Shown here: positions 10,841 to 22,295 of the stretch, piece after piece
How positions within the stretch are numbered: the stretch's first letter is position 1
How the letters are laid out: each line of letters opens with the position of its first letter
Assembly (NCBI GenBank): GCA_039707655.1
Contig: CM077665.1
Location: forward strand, 291,094,205 to 291,158,204
DNA length: 64,000 bases
Source: Elymus sibiricus
Taxonomy: Eukaryota; Streptophyta; Magnoliopsida; Poales; Poaceae
Direction of reading: 5' to 3'
The notes under the pieces: generated by a model
The model's input: only the letters and a program-made list of their open reading frames with translations
The model's database searches: none
Told to the model about the DNA's origin: nothing
Translations under genes and position numbers: made by a program

Positions 10841-11936
10841 GTGTTCACCATATCGGCTTCTGGGGACAGTCAGAACGGGTCAGAGAATCCAAGTGTTGAC
10901 ATGAGTAGTGGTACAAGCCCTGATGAGAGCTTTCATGAGGGAGAGAGGAGCTCTCCTAGTCTTCCTAAGGCTGCCACAGGGCCAGGAAGAAGAGGACTTC
11001 AGATTCTGAGGACGAGGATTTTGCACCTGATGAGGTAACGTCAAAGAAAGGCATTCTGAGGAAAGGGTATGCATGTTCTCAAAAGGAGAGAATAGTCAAG
11101 GAAAGTCTCTGCATCCACATCTGTCAAGAGAGGCATGACACTCACTCTAGAGACTCCAGACACTTCAAGGCCTCCCAAGTATCTGCCCAAGAAATAAGGT
11201 ATCAAGAGTGCAAGGAAGAGGATAGTACATGTGATAGGAAGATAGACTTGCATATACGAGAACCTAGCTGAAGCTGAGGAGGAGGAGCAGGCACCTCAAC
11301 CCCCACCTTCCTAGAAGCAGATGCTCATGGCTGATGCAATGCCTAGGAAGGTTGCCACCACCTCCAAGGCTCCTTCTAAGCTTATGAGGACCACTAGAGA
11401 TATCCTAGATGCAGACAAGAACAAAGGCCACAAGTGCCTGAGAAGAAATCTGATGATGAGGATGATTGTCTTGTGCTGAAGAAGCTCAGAATCATATTGC
11501 CAGAGCATGATGATAAACACCCAGTGGCAGAGACCATGAAGGCCAGGAAGGATCAAGGTTTGAGGATATGGAGAGTGGTGCATCCTTATGACACCAGGAA
11601 GAAGACTGTCATGGACTACAAATTCCACACCAAGGAGCAACAGGATTTCTATGAGACTGTGCTTCTCGACAAGAGCCCGGCAGTCAGTGATATGAGGTAT
11701 GTTGACAAGAAGTACATCGATGATAATGTGGACTACTTCCCCCATGTTCATGAGAGTTTCAGGAAGATGGGAATTGACAAGTTTTTCGGTATGAAGATGA
11801 CCGATTGGACTGATGAGTTGATCATGTAGTTTTACTCCACTTCACATTTCTATCCCGATGAAAGTATTGTGTCGATATATGAGGAGGTCCTTTACCAGTC
11901 CACTATTGATTAGTGGGCAGAAATCATAGGTGCCCC
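10841..11936 (+). pseudogene. Sirevirus-type 3' ORF (env-like position), left part
   Basis: Reading frames in different phases encode a Ser/Glu-rich N-terminal part (about 10,841-11,000, with a SSGTSPDE motif) and a better preserved part at 11,434-11,829 (motifs KKTVMDYKFHTKEQQ and KYIDDNVDYFPHVHESF, then KMTDWTDELIM), then a stop and further in-phase sequence to the insertion site of element A at 11,936. It resumes at 55,203. The position (upstream of a polypurine tract and Sirevirus LTR at 56,335) matches the extra ORF that many Sireviruses carry after pol. I see no signal peptide or clear transmembrane segment in the visible parts, so an envelope role is not supported here. Alternative: a retrotransposon-captured plant protein. 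Confidence 0.6.
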
Positions 11937-13506
11937 TGCTACTTGTGAGTTGCATTGGGTTTTTTCCCAAAGAGGAAGGGTGAAGCAATATAGTAGCGGT
12001 AAGTATTTCCCTCAGTGAGAACCAAGGTTATCGAACCAGTAGGAGAACCACGACAACTTGCGTCAACAATACCTACACCCACAAAACCAAACACTTGCAC
12101 CCAACGCGGGCAAGAGGGTTGTCAAGCCCCTTGAACTCATTACTTGCAAGGATTACTTATGATAGTGATAGATAGATAAATATAAATTAAAAATAAAAAG
12201 TAAGTAAATAAACTACAGCAAGGTTTTTAGGTTTTTGTAATATGGTTTGAATAGACCCGGGGCCATAGGTTTCACTAGAGGCTTCTCTCTTGAACGCAAG
12301 GCATACGGTGGGTAGAAAAATTATTGTTGGGTAATTGATAGAAAAGCACATAGTTCTGATGTTATTCATGGTAATGATCATGTATATAGGCATCAGTTCC
12401 ATGAAAAGAAGACCGAAATGATTTTGCACCTACTACTATTAGTCCACCAATCGACCGCTATCCAGCAAGCATCTATGGTATTAAGTACATGACAAACAGA
12501 GTAATGCTTCAAGCAAGATGACATAATTTCGACAAAGTAAGACCAACAATATATCCACACCCCATCGTTTTACCCTTAGTAGCAACAATACAATACGTGT
12601 CTTGTCCCCTTCTTCACTGGGATATAGAGCACCACAAGATTGAACCCACTACAATGCACTCCTCCCATTGAAGATAAATCAATCTAGTTGGCCAAACCAA
12701 ACCGATAGATCGGAGAGACTTGCAAAGCTATAACAATCATGCATAATAGAATTCAAAGAATACTCAATTACTTTTCATGAATAATCTGATCATAAACCCA
12801 CAATTCATCGGATCCCAACAAACGCACCGCAAAATAAGATTATATCTGATAGATCATCATGAGAATTAAGAAGACCTTTATATTAAAGATCAAAGAGAGA
12901 GAAGAAGCCATCTATATACTAGCTATGGACCCGTAGGTCTTTGGTGAACTAATCCCACATCATCATGGAGGCAACAAGGTGGATGTAGGCAGCCTCCGCA
13001 ATGGATTCCCCCATCGGTAGAGTACCGGAAAAGGCGTTCCGATGGGATCGCGGAAGAACATTGACTTCCCACGGAAGAAAAATTGTTTTGGGTGGCTCCC
13101 ATATGTTTTTGGGATATTTGGGAATATATAAAAGTGGAATTAGTTTCGGAGGTGCAAGGAGTGGCCCATGAACTAGGGGGCGCGCCCTACCCCCAGGACG
13201 CGCCAGACTAGCTCACGGCTGCTTCGTAGGTCTTCTGGGCGCCTCCCTAAGCTTCATGGGTCTCTTCTGGTCCGAAAATAACTCACGTAAATTTTTATTC
13301 AATTTGGACTCCATTTGATATTGATTTTCTGAAAATTCCAAAAACAGGCAAAAAATAAAAATTGGCATTGGGCACCGAGTTAATAGGTTAGTCCCAAAAA
13401 TAAAAACTGGCATTGGGCACCGAGTTAATTGCATATAAAGTATTCAAGATTTGTAATATTATAGCATGAAACAATAAAAAATTATAGATACGTCGGAGAC
13501 ATATCA
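11937..13506 (-). mobile_element. 3' LTR of Athila-like Gypsy element A
   Basis: A 1,570-bp LTR (minus strand: TGATATGTCTCCGACG start at 13,506, CAAGTAGCA end at 11,937). The partner LTR is at 53,639-55,197. The 5-bp target duplication GCCCC is present at 11,932-11,936 and at 55,198-55,202, which proves the two LTRs belong to one insertion and that everything between arrived with or after it. In the first 250 bp the two LTRs differ at about 9% of positions by hand count. Confidence 0.92.
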
Positions 13507-14248
13507 GCATCCCCAAGCTTAATTCCTGTTCGTCCTCGAGTGGGTAAATGATAAAAACAGATTTGTTGATGTGGCATGTTACCCAACATGTAGTCTCTCT
13601 CAGGTGTAGATATTGAGAAACGATGAATCAGTTAACACTACCATAATAATATCCATGGACATAAGAAGCATAATCATTACTGTTTCAAAATATATGATCA
13701 TTAAAGAATGTTACCCCCTACTTATTTTATCATATTAAGCATGGAATGACTCCGTCTTCACTGCATAAGTATAAATCATGAGCACCCCGGTGTCAAACTA
13801 GGCAATTGGATCGTACTTCTAACGTGCTTCAGCATTTTCAACTTCACGAAATACATGAGCGTGAGCCATGGATATGGCATATGGGTGGAATAGAATATGT
13901 TGGTAGATATCAAAGGATTCAAAAGGTAGGAAAGTCTCACATCAACTAGGCAAATCAACGGGCTATGGAGATGCCCATCAATCAATCTCGATGCCAGGAG
14001 TAGGGATTCCCATGCAACGAATGCACTAGAGATATAAGTGTATGAAAACTCAAATGAAACTAAGTGGGTGTGGATCCAACTTGCTTGCTCATAAAGTCGG
14101 GCATTTGAGGAAACCCGTCATTGGAATATACAAGCCAAATTCTATAATGAAAAATTCCCACTAGTATATGAAAGTGACAAAACTGGAGACACTCTATATG
14201 CAGAACATGGTGCCACTTTGAGGCAGAAGTGTGGTAAAGGATAGTAAC
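13507..14248 (-). mobile_element. 3' internal region of element A
   Basis: Begins on the minus strand side of the LTR with the polypurine motif AAGCTTGGGGATGC and the TCGAGGACGA motif shared with elements B and C, then diverges from them. Non-coding. Cut at about 14,249 by the Tat-lineage element. Confidence 0.75.
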
Positions 14249-14809
14249 TGATGAGGATGCCTACTATGGGTAGGGTCACAGGCCTGACATCTAGGGCCCA
14301 CCTGTGATCCCTCAATGTCATTAAAGCCCCTGAGCTAGAGATGCATTCGGATGCATATGACGATTCCCTCGGATCATTCAAGCCACTCGGACTACACGGC
14401 GCCACTCGGTCAGATAGGAGCTCAGGCGACTCAAAAGACGTAGCATCCGTGGAACTCGAATAGTCACTCGTTATGAAGTTAACTCTCTGTTACTAGTAAC
14501 GCCTTAGTTAATCAGCCGTTCCAGTAACGCAGCTTTCATTAGCATTTATTGCCCTAATGATGGCGCTCGGCCGGTGGTGGCGCACTCTATATAAGCCACC
14601 CCCGGGCGCCAGTGCAAGGGTTCTGACCCTGTGTAATCTTCTACCACCCAAAAGCAAAACACCAAGCCTCCGGGCTCGAGACGTAGGGCTTTTATCACTC
14701 CCGAGTGAGGCCTGAACTCGTACACATCCGAGTGCACACTTGCACCGTAGTTAGACTTTGCCCCTCCTTTCGTACCCCTGGTATTATTGTCAGGTTCATT
14801 CCCACGACA
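14249..14809 (+). mobile_element. 5' LTR of Tat-lineage Gypsy element
   Basis: About 561 bp. The right end CCCACGACA is fixed by the primer-binding site that follows. The left end (TGATGAGG at 14,249 or TGAGG at 14,252) is the best TG start but is not confirmed because the 3' LTR is missing. TATATAAG lies at 14,588-14,595, before a C-rich stretch. Confidence 0.75.
14588..14595 (+). promoter_or_regulatory. TATA box in Tat-lineage LTR
   Basis: TATATAAG, preceded by CGCACTC and followed by a GC-rich stretch, about 215 bp before the LTR end; the likely core promoter of the element. Confidence 0.55.
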
Positions 14810-14810
14810 A

Positions 14811-14828
14811 TTGGCGCCCATCGTGGGG
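14811..14828 (+). promoter_or_regulatory. Primer-binding site of Tat-lineage element
   Basis: TTGGCGCCCATCGTGGGG one base after the LTR end. This TGGCGCCCA-type site is standard for plant Tat-lineage Gypsy elements. Confidence 0.85.
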
Positions 14829-14880
14829 CACGCGTCTAGCGATTTCCGGCACAGGTGGAATTTCCACTTTTCCGATCATC

Positions 14881-16764
14881 ATGATCACATTCGGCGGCGA
14901 GATCCTCTTCGGATCCCTCAGCTTCACCGTCGACGATTCGGCGTGGCTGCAGGAAGCGCCGGTGGATCCTGAGGCACTGCCCACCTGAGGCACGGTGCAT
15001 TTCAGCGCGACGACATTCGGAGTCCTCCTCCGACAACCATCTACACGTTATCGACCGGCTTCTCCGACTCGCGTTGCGGCTTGTCGCAGGCGCTCCGGGC
15101 GCTCACGGCTGCAGGACTGGATCAAGCACGCTACGACAGCTCAAGCCGCTGTCCAGAAAGCGGCCGCACTTGACGCCGACGAGTCCGTCCACTGCCTCTT
15201 CCCGTCATCTGATGACGAGTCTTCGGGTACAGCCGAGCGCGAGAGCAGCGGGGACGTAGCGGAGGTCCTGATGGCCGGCACGGCCCGAGGTGCCGCACCT
15301 CCTGGGCACTCCGCGGGGGATACCCGCGATCGAGACGGCCACCGCAACAACGCTAGCTCCGATGGCAACATTCCCCGACCCCTCACTCGGGAGCAGCGGG
15401 AGGAAATCAGGTGCAGGAACGATCAGGTTCTTCTGACCCCGATCGTGGGAACTACCCCGGATGAGATAGCCCTGGAGGCTGCGCGCGAGGCCACCCTGGC
15501 TGAGCGCGAGCGGCTCGAGTGGCTCCAACGATCACTCGACGAGCGCGCGGCAAGAGAGCTTCCCAGCTCCAGCCGTAGCCGCCATCAGCTATTCACAAAG
15601 GATCGGCCGTACAACATCCCGGTGATGCTCACTCCATTGTTGAATCTGGCCGCAGCCACTCGGATTGCGGATACAATCCAGCCATCTGACTCGGCGGACG
15701 GTGAGGGCATTCGGCAAATCCAGGCCTTGCTAAAGACCGCCCTGCAACAAAATTCAGAGGTATCACAGTCGCACCAACGCATTCGCAATGAGTTCACTCG
15801 GGCGGACACCGTCCAGTCTGCTCACAGTCCTCTCGCACCAAGGAAGGACCCGCGAACTCCTCCTCTTTCGAGAGGTCCGCACGGAGGACGCGGGCGCGAC
15901 AACCGCGACTTTAGTCGGACCCCCCCTCCGAGGGGCGGCACGCATGGCCAACGTCCGTATGACGGAGGCTATCCACTCGGGAGAGACCAGGAGCGGAGCG
16001 CTACTCGGCACAGAGGCTACGACGCCCGGTCCGACATCACTCAGCGAGTGGTTGATCGGAACACATATGACAGAGACCGAGCGAGCGGCTGGGGGGTCAC
16101 TGGTCTCCGGTGTTTCGGCAGATACATCCGAGAGGCTGATATACCCCCCCAATTATCGGTTGGTGACCGGAATTGGGAAGTTCAACGGTGAATCCAAGCC
16201 GGAAACCTGGCTCGAGGATTATCGAGTTGTCGTCCAGATCGGCGGCGGCAATGACTTCGTTGCGATGAAGCACCTTCCGCTCATGTTGGAAGGGTCTGCG
16301 TGAGCGTGGCTGAATCAGTTGCTCGCCAATTGCATTTATTGTTGGGAAGATTTGGCCCGAGTGTTCGTCAAGACAGTCGAGGGCACGTACAAGCACCCGG
16401 GTGGATTGACTGAGCTACAACACTGCGTCCAAAAAAACAATGAGACTCTTCGCGAGTACATTCAGTGCTGGACTACACTGCACAATGCCGTAGAAAATGT
16501 GACTGAACATCAGGCCGTGTGCGCCTTCAAGGCAGGCACTCGGTATCGAGAGTTGATCTTGAAGTTTGGCCGAGCTGGGGATCTGTCCCTCAGTTGGGCC
16601 ATGGAGATCGCGAACAAGTACGCCAATTGCGAGGAAGAAGACCGCCTCCGTAGCAGCAAAGGACGAACTGGCAACGCCCCTCAATCGGGAGGCAATGCTG
16701 GGAAGAATCAGAAGCGGAAGGCTGATGCCTTCGGCAAGGCAGAAGTGGCGGCCGTTCAAGGGTA
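14881..16764 (+). pseudogene. gag: gag of Tat-lineage Gypsy element
   Basis: Coding sequence starts around the ATG at 14,881 (frame ends 14,988) and continues in shifted frames. 14,995-16,191 encodes a long Arg/Ser/Asp-rich region (REATLAERERLEWLQ coiled-coil-like segment, then an RGG-rich stretch). The gag core follows in other frames at about 16,110-16,764: KFNGESKPETWLEDY, then a stop at 16,301-16,303, then TELQHCVQKNNETLREYIQ and a basic C-terminus. The CX2H-X12-HX4C-like finger (CQIH...HTTREC) is at about 16,856-16,925. At least two frameshifts and one stop make it non-functional. Confidence 0.85.
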
Positions 16765-16894
16765 AGGCCAAGCCAAGCCAAAACCAAATAAAAAGAAGAA
16801 AGAGTGGACTCCCAAGAAGAAGTCTGACTATAAATCTGACATTCTCGACCAACCATGCCAGATTCATACCAAGACGGATGAAGAAGGCAACGTT

Positions 16895-17638
16895 GTGCTC
16901 CCGAAGCACACCACTCGGGAATGTCGCCTGCTCAAGCAGGAGATGGGCACTGAACCCTCGAGTGAAAAAGTCGATGTCAAGGATGATGAAGGTACTTCCG
17001 AGTACCCACAAGTTGATAAAGTCCTCATGATCTTCGCTGACGTCGAAAGCAAGAGGCAGTTGAAGGTTGTCAATCGAGAGGTAAACATGGCAGTTCTGAC
17101 TGCCACCAAATACCTCAACTGGACGAAGACACCTGTTACTTTTGACCAGTCTGACCATCCGCCTCACAAAGCCACCTCTGGGAGGCAGGCGCTGGTCGTT
17201 GACCCGGCTGTGGGTGGCGTCCGACTGCGTAAGGTCCTGATGGATCGAGGCAGCGGACTCAATATAATTTCTGCTGACACGCTCAAGGCAATGGGCATCC
17301 CGATGTCTCAATTGAGCAAGAGCAACATGCATTTCCATGGGATCGTCCTTGGGAAGAAGGCTGAGTCACTCGGCCAAATCGCTCTGGACGTCGTATTCGG
17401 GAGCGAAAAGAATTTCCGAAAGGAAAGGTTGACCTTCGAGGTGGTAAACTTCCGCAACGCTTACCACGCCATCCTGGGTAGGCCCGCCTACGCACGTTTC
17501 ATGGCCAGACCATGTTACATGTATCTCAAACTCAAGATGACAGGACCTAAGGGCGTGATCACAGTGACTGGCGACCGGAAGATCGCCGAAGAGTGCCTCC
17601 AGCAGGGCTCCAAGATTGCTAACGAGCAGGTGTTGTAG
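16895..17638 (+). pseudogene. pro: Aspartic protease region of Tat-lineage element
   Basis: A 247-codon open stretch. The N-terminal part carries the end of the zinc-finger-like sequence; the protease core is VLMDRGSGLNII at about 17,235-17,270, where the family normally has D-G-G-S, so one glycine beside the catalytic Asp is replaced by Arg. The flap-like region and the C-terminal motif AILGRPAYARF follow, as in Tat/Athila proteases. It ends at a TAG before the RT. The open frame is long for such an old element, but the substitution and surrounding stops argue against activity. Confidence 0.85.
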
Positions 17639-17874
17639 TCGAGCTCGAAGGGTACAAGAAAGAAGTGGACACGGACGATCTGCTCAGGTCAAAGCGGCCA
17701 GCTTCGGAATCGGCTTTTCAGTCGGCCGGCGAGACCAAGCATGTCCATGTTCATCCGAGTGATCCAAGTGCTGCTCCGACAAACATCTCCACATCACTCG
17801 GAGAGAAATAGGAAGCCGAGCTCATCTAGTTCCTCCGTGAGAACTGGGACATCTTCGCATGGAAGCCGTCTGAC

Positions 17875-18926
17875 ATGCCTGGTGTTCCCAGGGGACTGGC
17901 TAAGCACCGACTCCGAACCGATCCCAAGGCCAAGCTAGTCAAAGAGTACTTGCATCGATCTTCCGTCGAGAAGCGCAAGGCGATTGGTCAAGAGATAGCT
18001 CGACTCCTTGCCGCCGAGTTCATTCGCGAGGTTTACCACTCCGAGTGGCTTGCGAATGTCGTTTTGGTGCTGAAGAAGGACAAATCACTCTTTATGTGTA
18101 TTGACTTCAAACACCTCAATCGGTCCTGCCCGAAGGATCATTTCCCTTTGCCCCGTATAGATCAGATAGTGGACTCTACTGTCGGATGCGAACGTCTGTC
18201 GTTCTTGGATGTGTACTCCGGGTACCACCAGATCCGAATGTACGGGCCCGATGAAATAAAGAAGCCCTTCATCACCCCAATCGGGTGTTTTTGCCATTCG
18301 GTTTGAAGAATGCTGGGGCTACTTTCCAGCGCATGATCCAGAAATGCTTGCAAAAGCAGATCAGTCGGAATGTGGAGGCTTATATGGACGATATCGTGGT
18401 CAAGTCTAGGAAAGGTTCCGACCTCCTGACTGACCTTACTGAGACCTTCGTGAACCTACGTCGCTTCAGAATAAAGCTGAATCCAGCTAAGTGTACATTC
18501 GGAGTGCCAGCCGGAAAGTTACTCGGTTTTCTCGTTTCCGAACGAGGGATCGATGCTAATCCGGATAAAATCGGCGCCATAGTCCGAATGAAGCAACCAG
18601 AGCGATTACACGACGTGCAAAGGCTGACAGGTTGCCTTGCGGCCGTGAGCCGATTCATCTCAAGACTCGGTGAGAAGGCGCTCCCTCTTTACCGATTGAT
18701 GAAAAAGTCTGATAAGTTCGAGTGGACTCCTGAAGCGCAAGCTGCGTTCGAAGAACTCAAGGCATTGCTTTCCACCCAGCCGGTGTTAGCTGCTCCAGGC
18801 AGCCAGGAACTCTTACTCCTGTACATCGTGGCGACCAACCAAGTGGTGAGCACCGTCCTTGCCGTAGAGCGCGAGGAGTCGGGAACAACATTCAAGGTCC
18901 AAAGACCCATATATTATATTTCATAA
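17875..18926 (+). pseudogene. RT: Reverse transcriptase and RNase H of Tat-lineage element
   Basis: Two overlapping frames joined by a frameshift near 18,285-18,306. The first (17,875-18,306) carries the RT palm start (CIDFKHLNRSCPKDHFPLP, FLDVYSGYHQI). The second (18,285-18,926) carries PFGLKNAGATFQRM, an intact AYMDDIVVKS at about 18,378-18,407, the thumb and the connection/RNase H-like domain ending in YYIS before TAA at 18,924. Catalytic YMDD is retained, but the frameshift prevents a complete enzyme. Continues into the second RNase H at 18,927. Confidence 0.92.
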
Positions 18927-19688
18927 GTGTTGACCCCTTCCAAGCAAAGGTACCCGCACTATCAAAAGATGGTCTATGGTATTTACCAGATTGCTAAAAA
19001 GGTGGTTCAGTACTTCCAAGATCACTCGGTCACGGTCATTAGCAACGCTCCGCTGTCGGAGATTTTGCATAACAGAGACGCTGTTGGCCGAGTGGCAAAA
19101 TTGGCAATTGAGCTCCTTCCGTTAGAGATCAAGTTTGAAGCCAAGAAAGCAATCAAGTCCCAGACATTAGTTGATTTCATGGCTGAATGGATCGAGCAAG
19201 AGCAGCCAATTCCGAGTGTCCCCGAGCACTGGACTATGTTCTTTGACGGATCCAAGATGCTCAATGGCTCGGGGGCTGGCGTGGTTCTTGTTTCTCCCAG
19301 ACCTGCTGAACTATTCCTCCAAATCCATTTCGATTCATCAAACAATGAGGCCGAATACGAAGCCCTCCTGTATGGGCTCCGCATGGCCATATCACTCGGC
19401 ATCCGTCGTTTGATGGTTTATGGCGATTCGGACCTCATTGTCAACCAAGAGATGAAAGAGTGGGACATTCGGAGCCCAGCTATGACCGGTTACTGTAACG
19501 CGGTCAGAAAGCTGGAGAAGAATTTTGAAGGTTTGGAGCGGCATCACATTCCTCGCGCAAAGAATCAGGCAGCAGACGACCTGGCAAAGATTGGGTCCAC
19601 TCGGCGAGCAGTCCCTAAGGACATATTCCTTGAACATCTGCGCGCCCCAACAATTGCAGAAGATCCTTTCACAGAGGAGCCCCCGTAA
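18927..19688 (+). pseudogene. Second (archaeal-type) RNase H of Tat-lineage element
   Basis: A 253-codon open stretch. After the end of the first RNase H-like domain (LTPSKQRYPHYQK) it has FFDGSK, NNEAEYEALLYGL and YGDSDLIVNQ, the D-E-D pattern of the additional archaeal-type RNase H found in plant Tat-lineage Gypsy elements. This domain is the strongest lineage marker. It is bounded by stops at 18,924 and 19,686. Confidence 0.9.
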
Positions 19689-19689
19689 G

Positions 19690-21005
19690 CAGTCGGTCCA
19701 TCTAATCCGACTGAGGTTGATGTCCCGGCCGTAGTTGATCTAGTCCATGACATGCTGGTAATCACTCCCGAGTGGACTCAACCCTATTTGGCATACTTGC
19801 TCCGGCAAGAACTCCCCGAAGATGAAGAAGAAGCTCGCCGAATCATCCGGTGATCCAAGTCATTTGAAGTTTCGGGGGACCAGTTATACAAGAAAAGCAC
19901 TACAGGAGTCACCCAGAAATGCATTTCCCCAAAGCAAGGGCTGCAAATCTTACACGAGATCCACTCGGGAACTTGTGGCCATCACGCGTCCTCTCGGACA
20001 TTGGTCGCTAAGGCTTTCCGAGTGGGTTTCTATTGGCCCCGAGCCAATGAACCAGCAAGAGATTTGGTCGACCTATGCATCGGATGTCAGTTCTACAAAA
20101 AGAAGTCCCACAAGCCTGCGTCCACGCTGAAGACGATCCCGCTCACCTGGCCGTTCATAGTATGGGGCCTCAATATGGTCTGTCCTCTGCGGACTGGGAC
20201 GAGTTGATTCACCCACCTGCTTGTGGCAGTTGACAAGTTCACCAAATGGGTTGAAGCGAAGCCCATCAAAAGCTTGGATTCGGGTACTGCCGTCGGTTTC
20301 ATTCGGCAGATCATCTTCAGATTTGGCGTGCCGCATGACATTATCACAGATAATGGGAAGAACTTCGACTCGGACGAGTTCCGTGAGTTTTGCTTCTCTC
20401 AAGGCACTCGGGTTAATTATGCCTCAATGGCTCACCTGCAGTCAAATGGGCTGGCAGAACGAGCAAATGGAATGATCCTCCAAGGTCTGAAGCCCCGATT
20501 GATGAGAGACCTGAAATATGCTGCAGGGGCTTGGGTTGAAGAGCTGCCATCCGTCTTATGGGGCATTCGAACAACGCCGAACCGCTCTACAAAACGCACT
20601 CCTTTCTTCATGTTGTACGGATCAGAAGCCATGCTGCCGAATGATCTTCAGCACAATTCCCCCCGAGTGGAACAATATGACGAAGCTGAAGCTGAAGCAG
20701 CACGACAAGACGGTCTTGACCTCTTGGAGGAAGAGAGAGAGCTGGCCCTCATCAGATAGACGCTCTACCAGCAGGATCTGAGGTGTTACCATGACAGACA
20801 GGTCAAGGGCCGAGCTTTTCAGGAAGGAGATCTTGTTCTCCGACTGGACCAACAAAGACCCCACAAGCTAGCGCCTTCGTGGCAGGGGCCGTATGCAATC
20901 TCCAAAGTCTTGCACAATGGAGCCTACCGGCTCTACAACATCAAAGATGGCATAGAAGAGCCCCCAACTTGGAACGCGGATCTACTTCGCAAGTTCTACA
21001 CATAG
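19690..21005 (+). pseudogene. IN: Integrase of Tat-lineage element
   Basis: HHCC zinc domain (HEIHSGTCGHH ... CIGCQFYKK) at about 19,955-20,105, then the DDE core: AVDKFTKWVEAK near 20,226, ITDNGKNF near 20,343 and LAERANG near 20,452, all three acidic residues kept. The C-terminal GPY-type part (WQGPYAISKVLHNGAYRL) ends with FYT and a stop at 21,003. In-frame stops at 19,851, 20,205 and 20,757 inactivate it. Confidence 0.92.
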
Positions 21006-21124
21006 AACGCGACTACTTTAGTTTGCTATTCCAATAATGAATCCGAGTGATCTCGATGAATAAAGTTTCATTTCTTTATGTTTTGTAGAAATTTAACTCT
21101 TTTCACTCCGGTGGATCAATCTCC

Positions 21125-22110
21125 TTTATCACCCCCAGTTGGTGTAAAATGCTTAGCTGTGATCCCGCCCTGCCTAAGTTAAAAACCGTTTCGAGTGAGA
21201 CATCCTCTACACTCGGACACTAAGATGGACCATCATTACTAAGATGGATAGGACCATCATTGTTCTCATGAACAATTCCGAGTGCGGGCCTCGCCCACAC
21301 TCGGGGGCTTAGCCGCGATCCCGCGTCGCCTAAGTTAAAAATCGTTTCGAGTGAGACATCCTCTACACTCAGACAATAAGATGGACAGGACCATCATTAC
21401 TAAGATGGACAGGACCATCATTGTTCTCATGAACAATTCCGAGTGCAGGCCTCGCCAACACTCGGGGGCTTAGCCGCGATCCCGCATCACCTAAGTTAAA
21501 AACCGTTTCGAGTGAGACATCCTCTACAGTCGGACACTAAGATGGACAGGACCATCATTACTAAGATGGACAGGACCATCATTGTTCTCATGAACAATTC
21601 CCAGTGCGGGCCTCACCCACACTCGGGGACTTAGCCGCGATCCCGCATCGCCTAAGTTAAAAACCGTTTCGAGTGAGACATCCTCTACAGTCAGACAATA
21701 ACATGGACAGGACCATCATTACTAAGATGGACAGGACCATCATGGTTCTCATGAACAATTCCGAGTGCGGGCCTCGCCCACACTCGGGGGCTTAGCCGCG
21801 ATACCGCATCGCCTAAGTTAAAAACCGTTTCGAGTGAGACATCCTCTACACTCAGACAATAAGATGGACAGGACCATCATTACTAGGATGGACAAGACCA
21901 TCATTGTTATCATGAACAATTCTGAGTGCGGGCCTCGCCCACACTCGGGGGCTTAGCCGCGATCCCGCATCGCCTAAGTTAAAAACCGTTTCAAGTGAGA
22001 CATCCTCTATACTCGGATACTAAGATGGACAAAACCATCATTGTTCTCACGAACAATTCGGAGTACAGGCCTCACCCACACTCGGGGACTTAGTTGCGGT
22101 ATCGCATCGC
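21125..22110 (+). repeat. Tandem array of 161-bp units between integrase and antisense gene
   Basis: The phrase AACAATTCCGAGTGC recurs at 21,271, 21,432, 21,593, 21,754 and 21,915 (spacing 161, 161, 161 and 161 bp) and again at 22,052 after a shorter 137-bp unit. A partial unit precedes the first. Each unit also holds a short internal duplication (GATGGACAGGACCATCATT-like, twice). The uniform spacing and few differences indicate recent homogenisation relative to the broken coding region. Confidence 0.93.
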
Positions 22111-22295
22111 CTAAGTATAAACATTCAGAAATCAAAGATCGAATAAAGGCAAGGCAAACAAAAACTGCCTCATTTGAAACAAGAGTACGGATGAAGGTTC
22201 TGACGACAGGAGCCTCAGGCTCATTCAAAGTCTTATGGTTACAGCTACCACTCAGCATTCCGAGGCAAAAGCTTAAAGAGTTTCAAACCCGACGA

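Noticed and set aside
14546..14821. 91-codon minus-strand frame over the Tat LTR
   Set aside because: Crosses the LTR and PBS; shadow frame without support.
16415..17338. 307-codon minus-strand frame opposite gag/protease
   Set aside because: Directly antisense to clear gag and protease coding; mirror-frame artefact, and lacks the splice-site support of the aORF at 22,296-24,251.
21125..22110. CRISPR-like direct repeats
   Set aside because: Units are contiguous 161-bp tandem repeats without spacers, in a plant retrotransposon.
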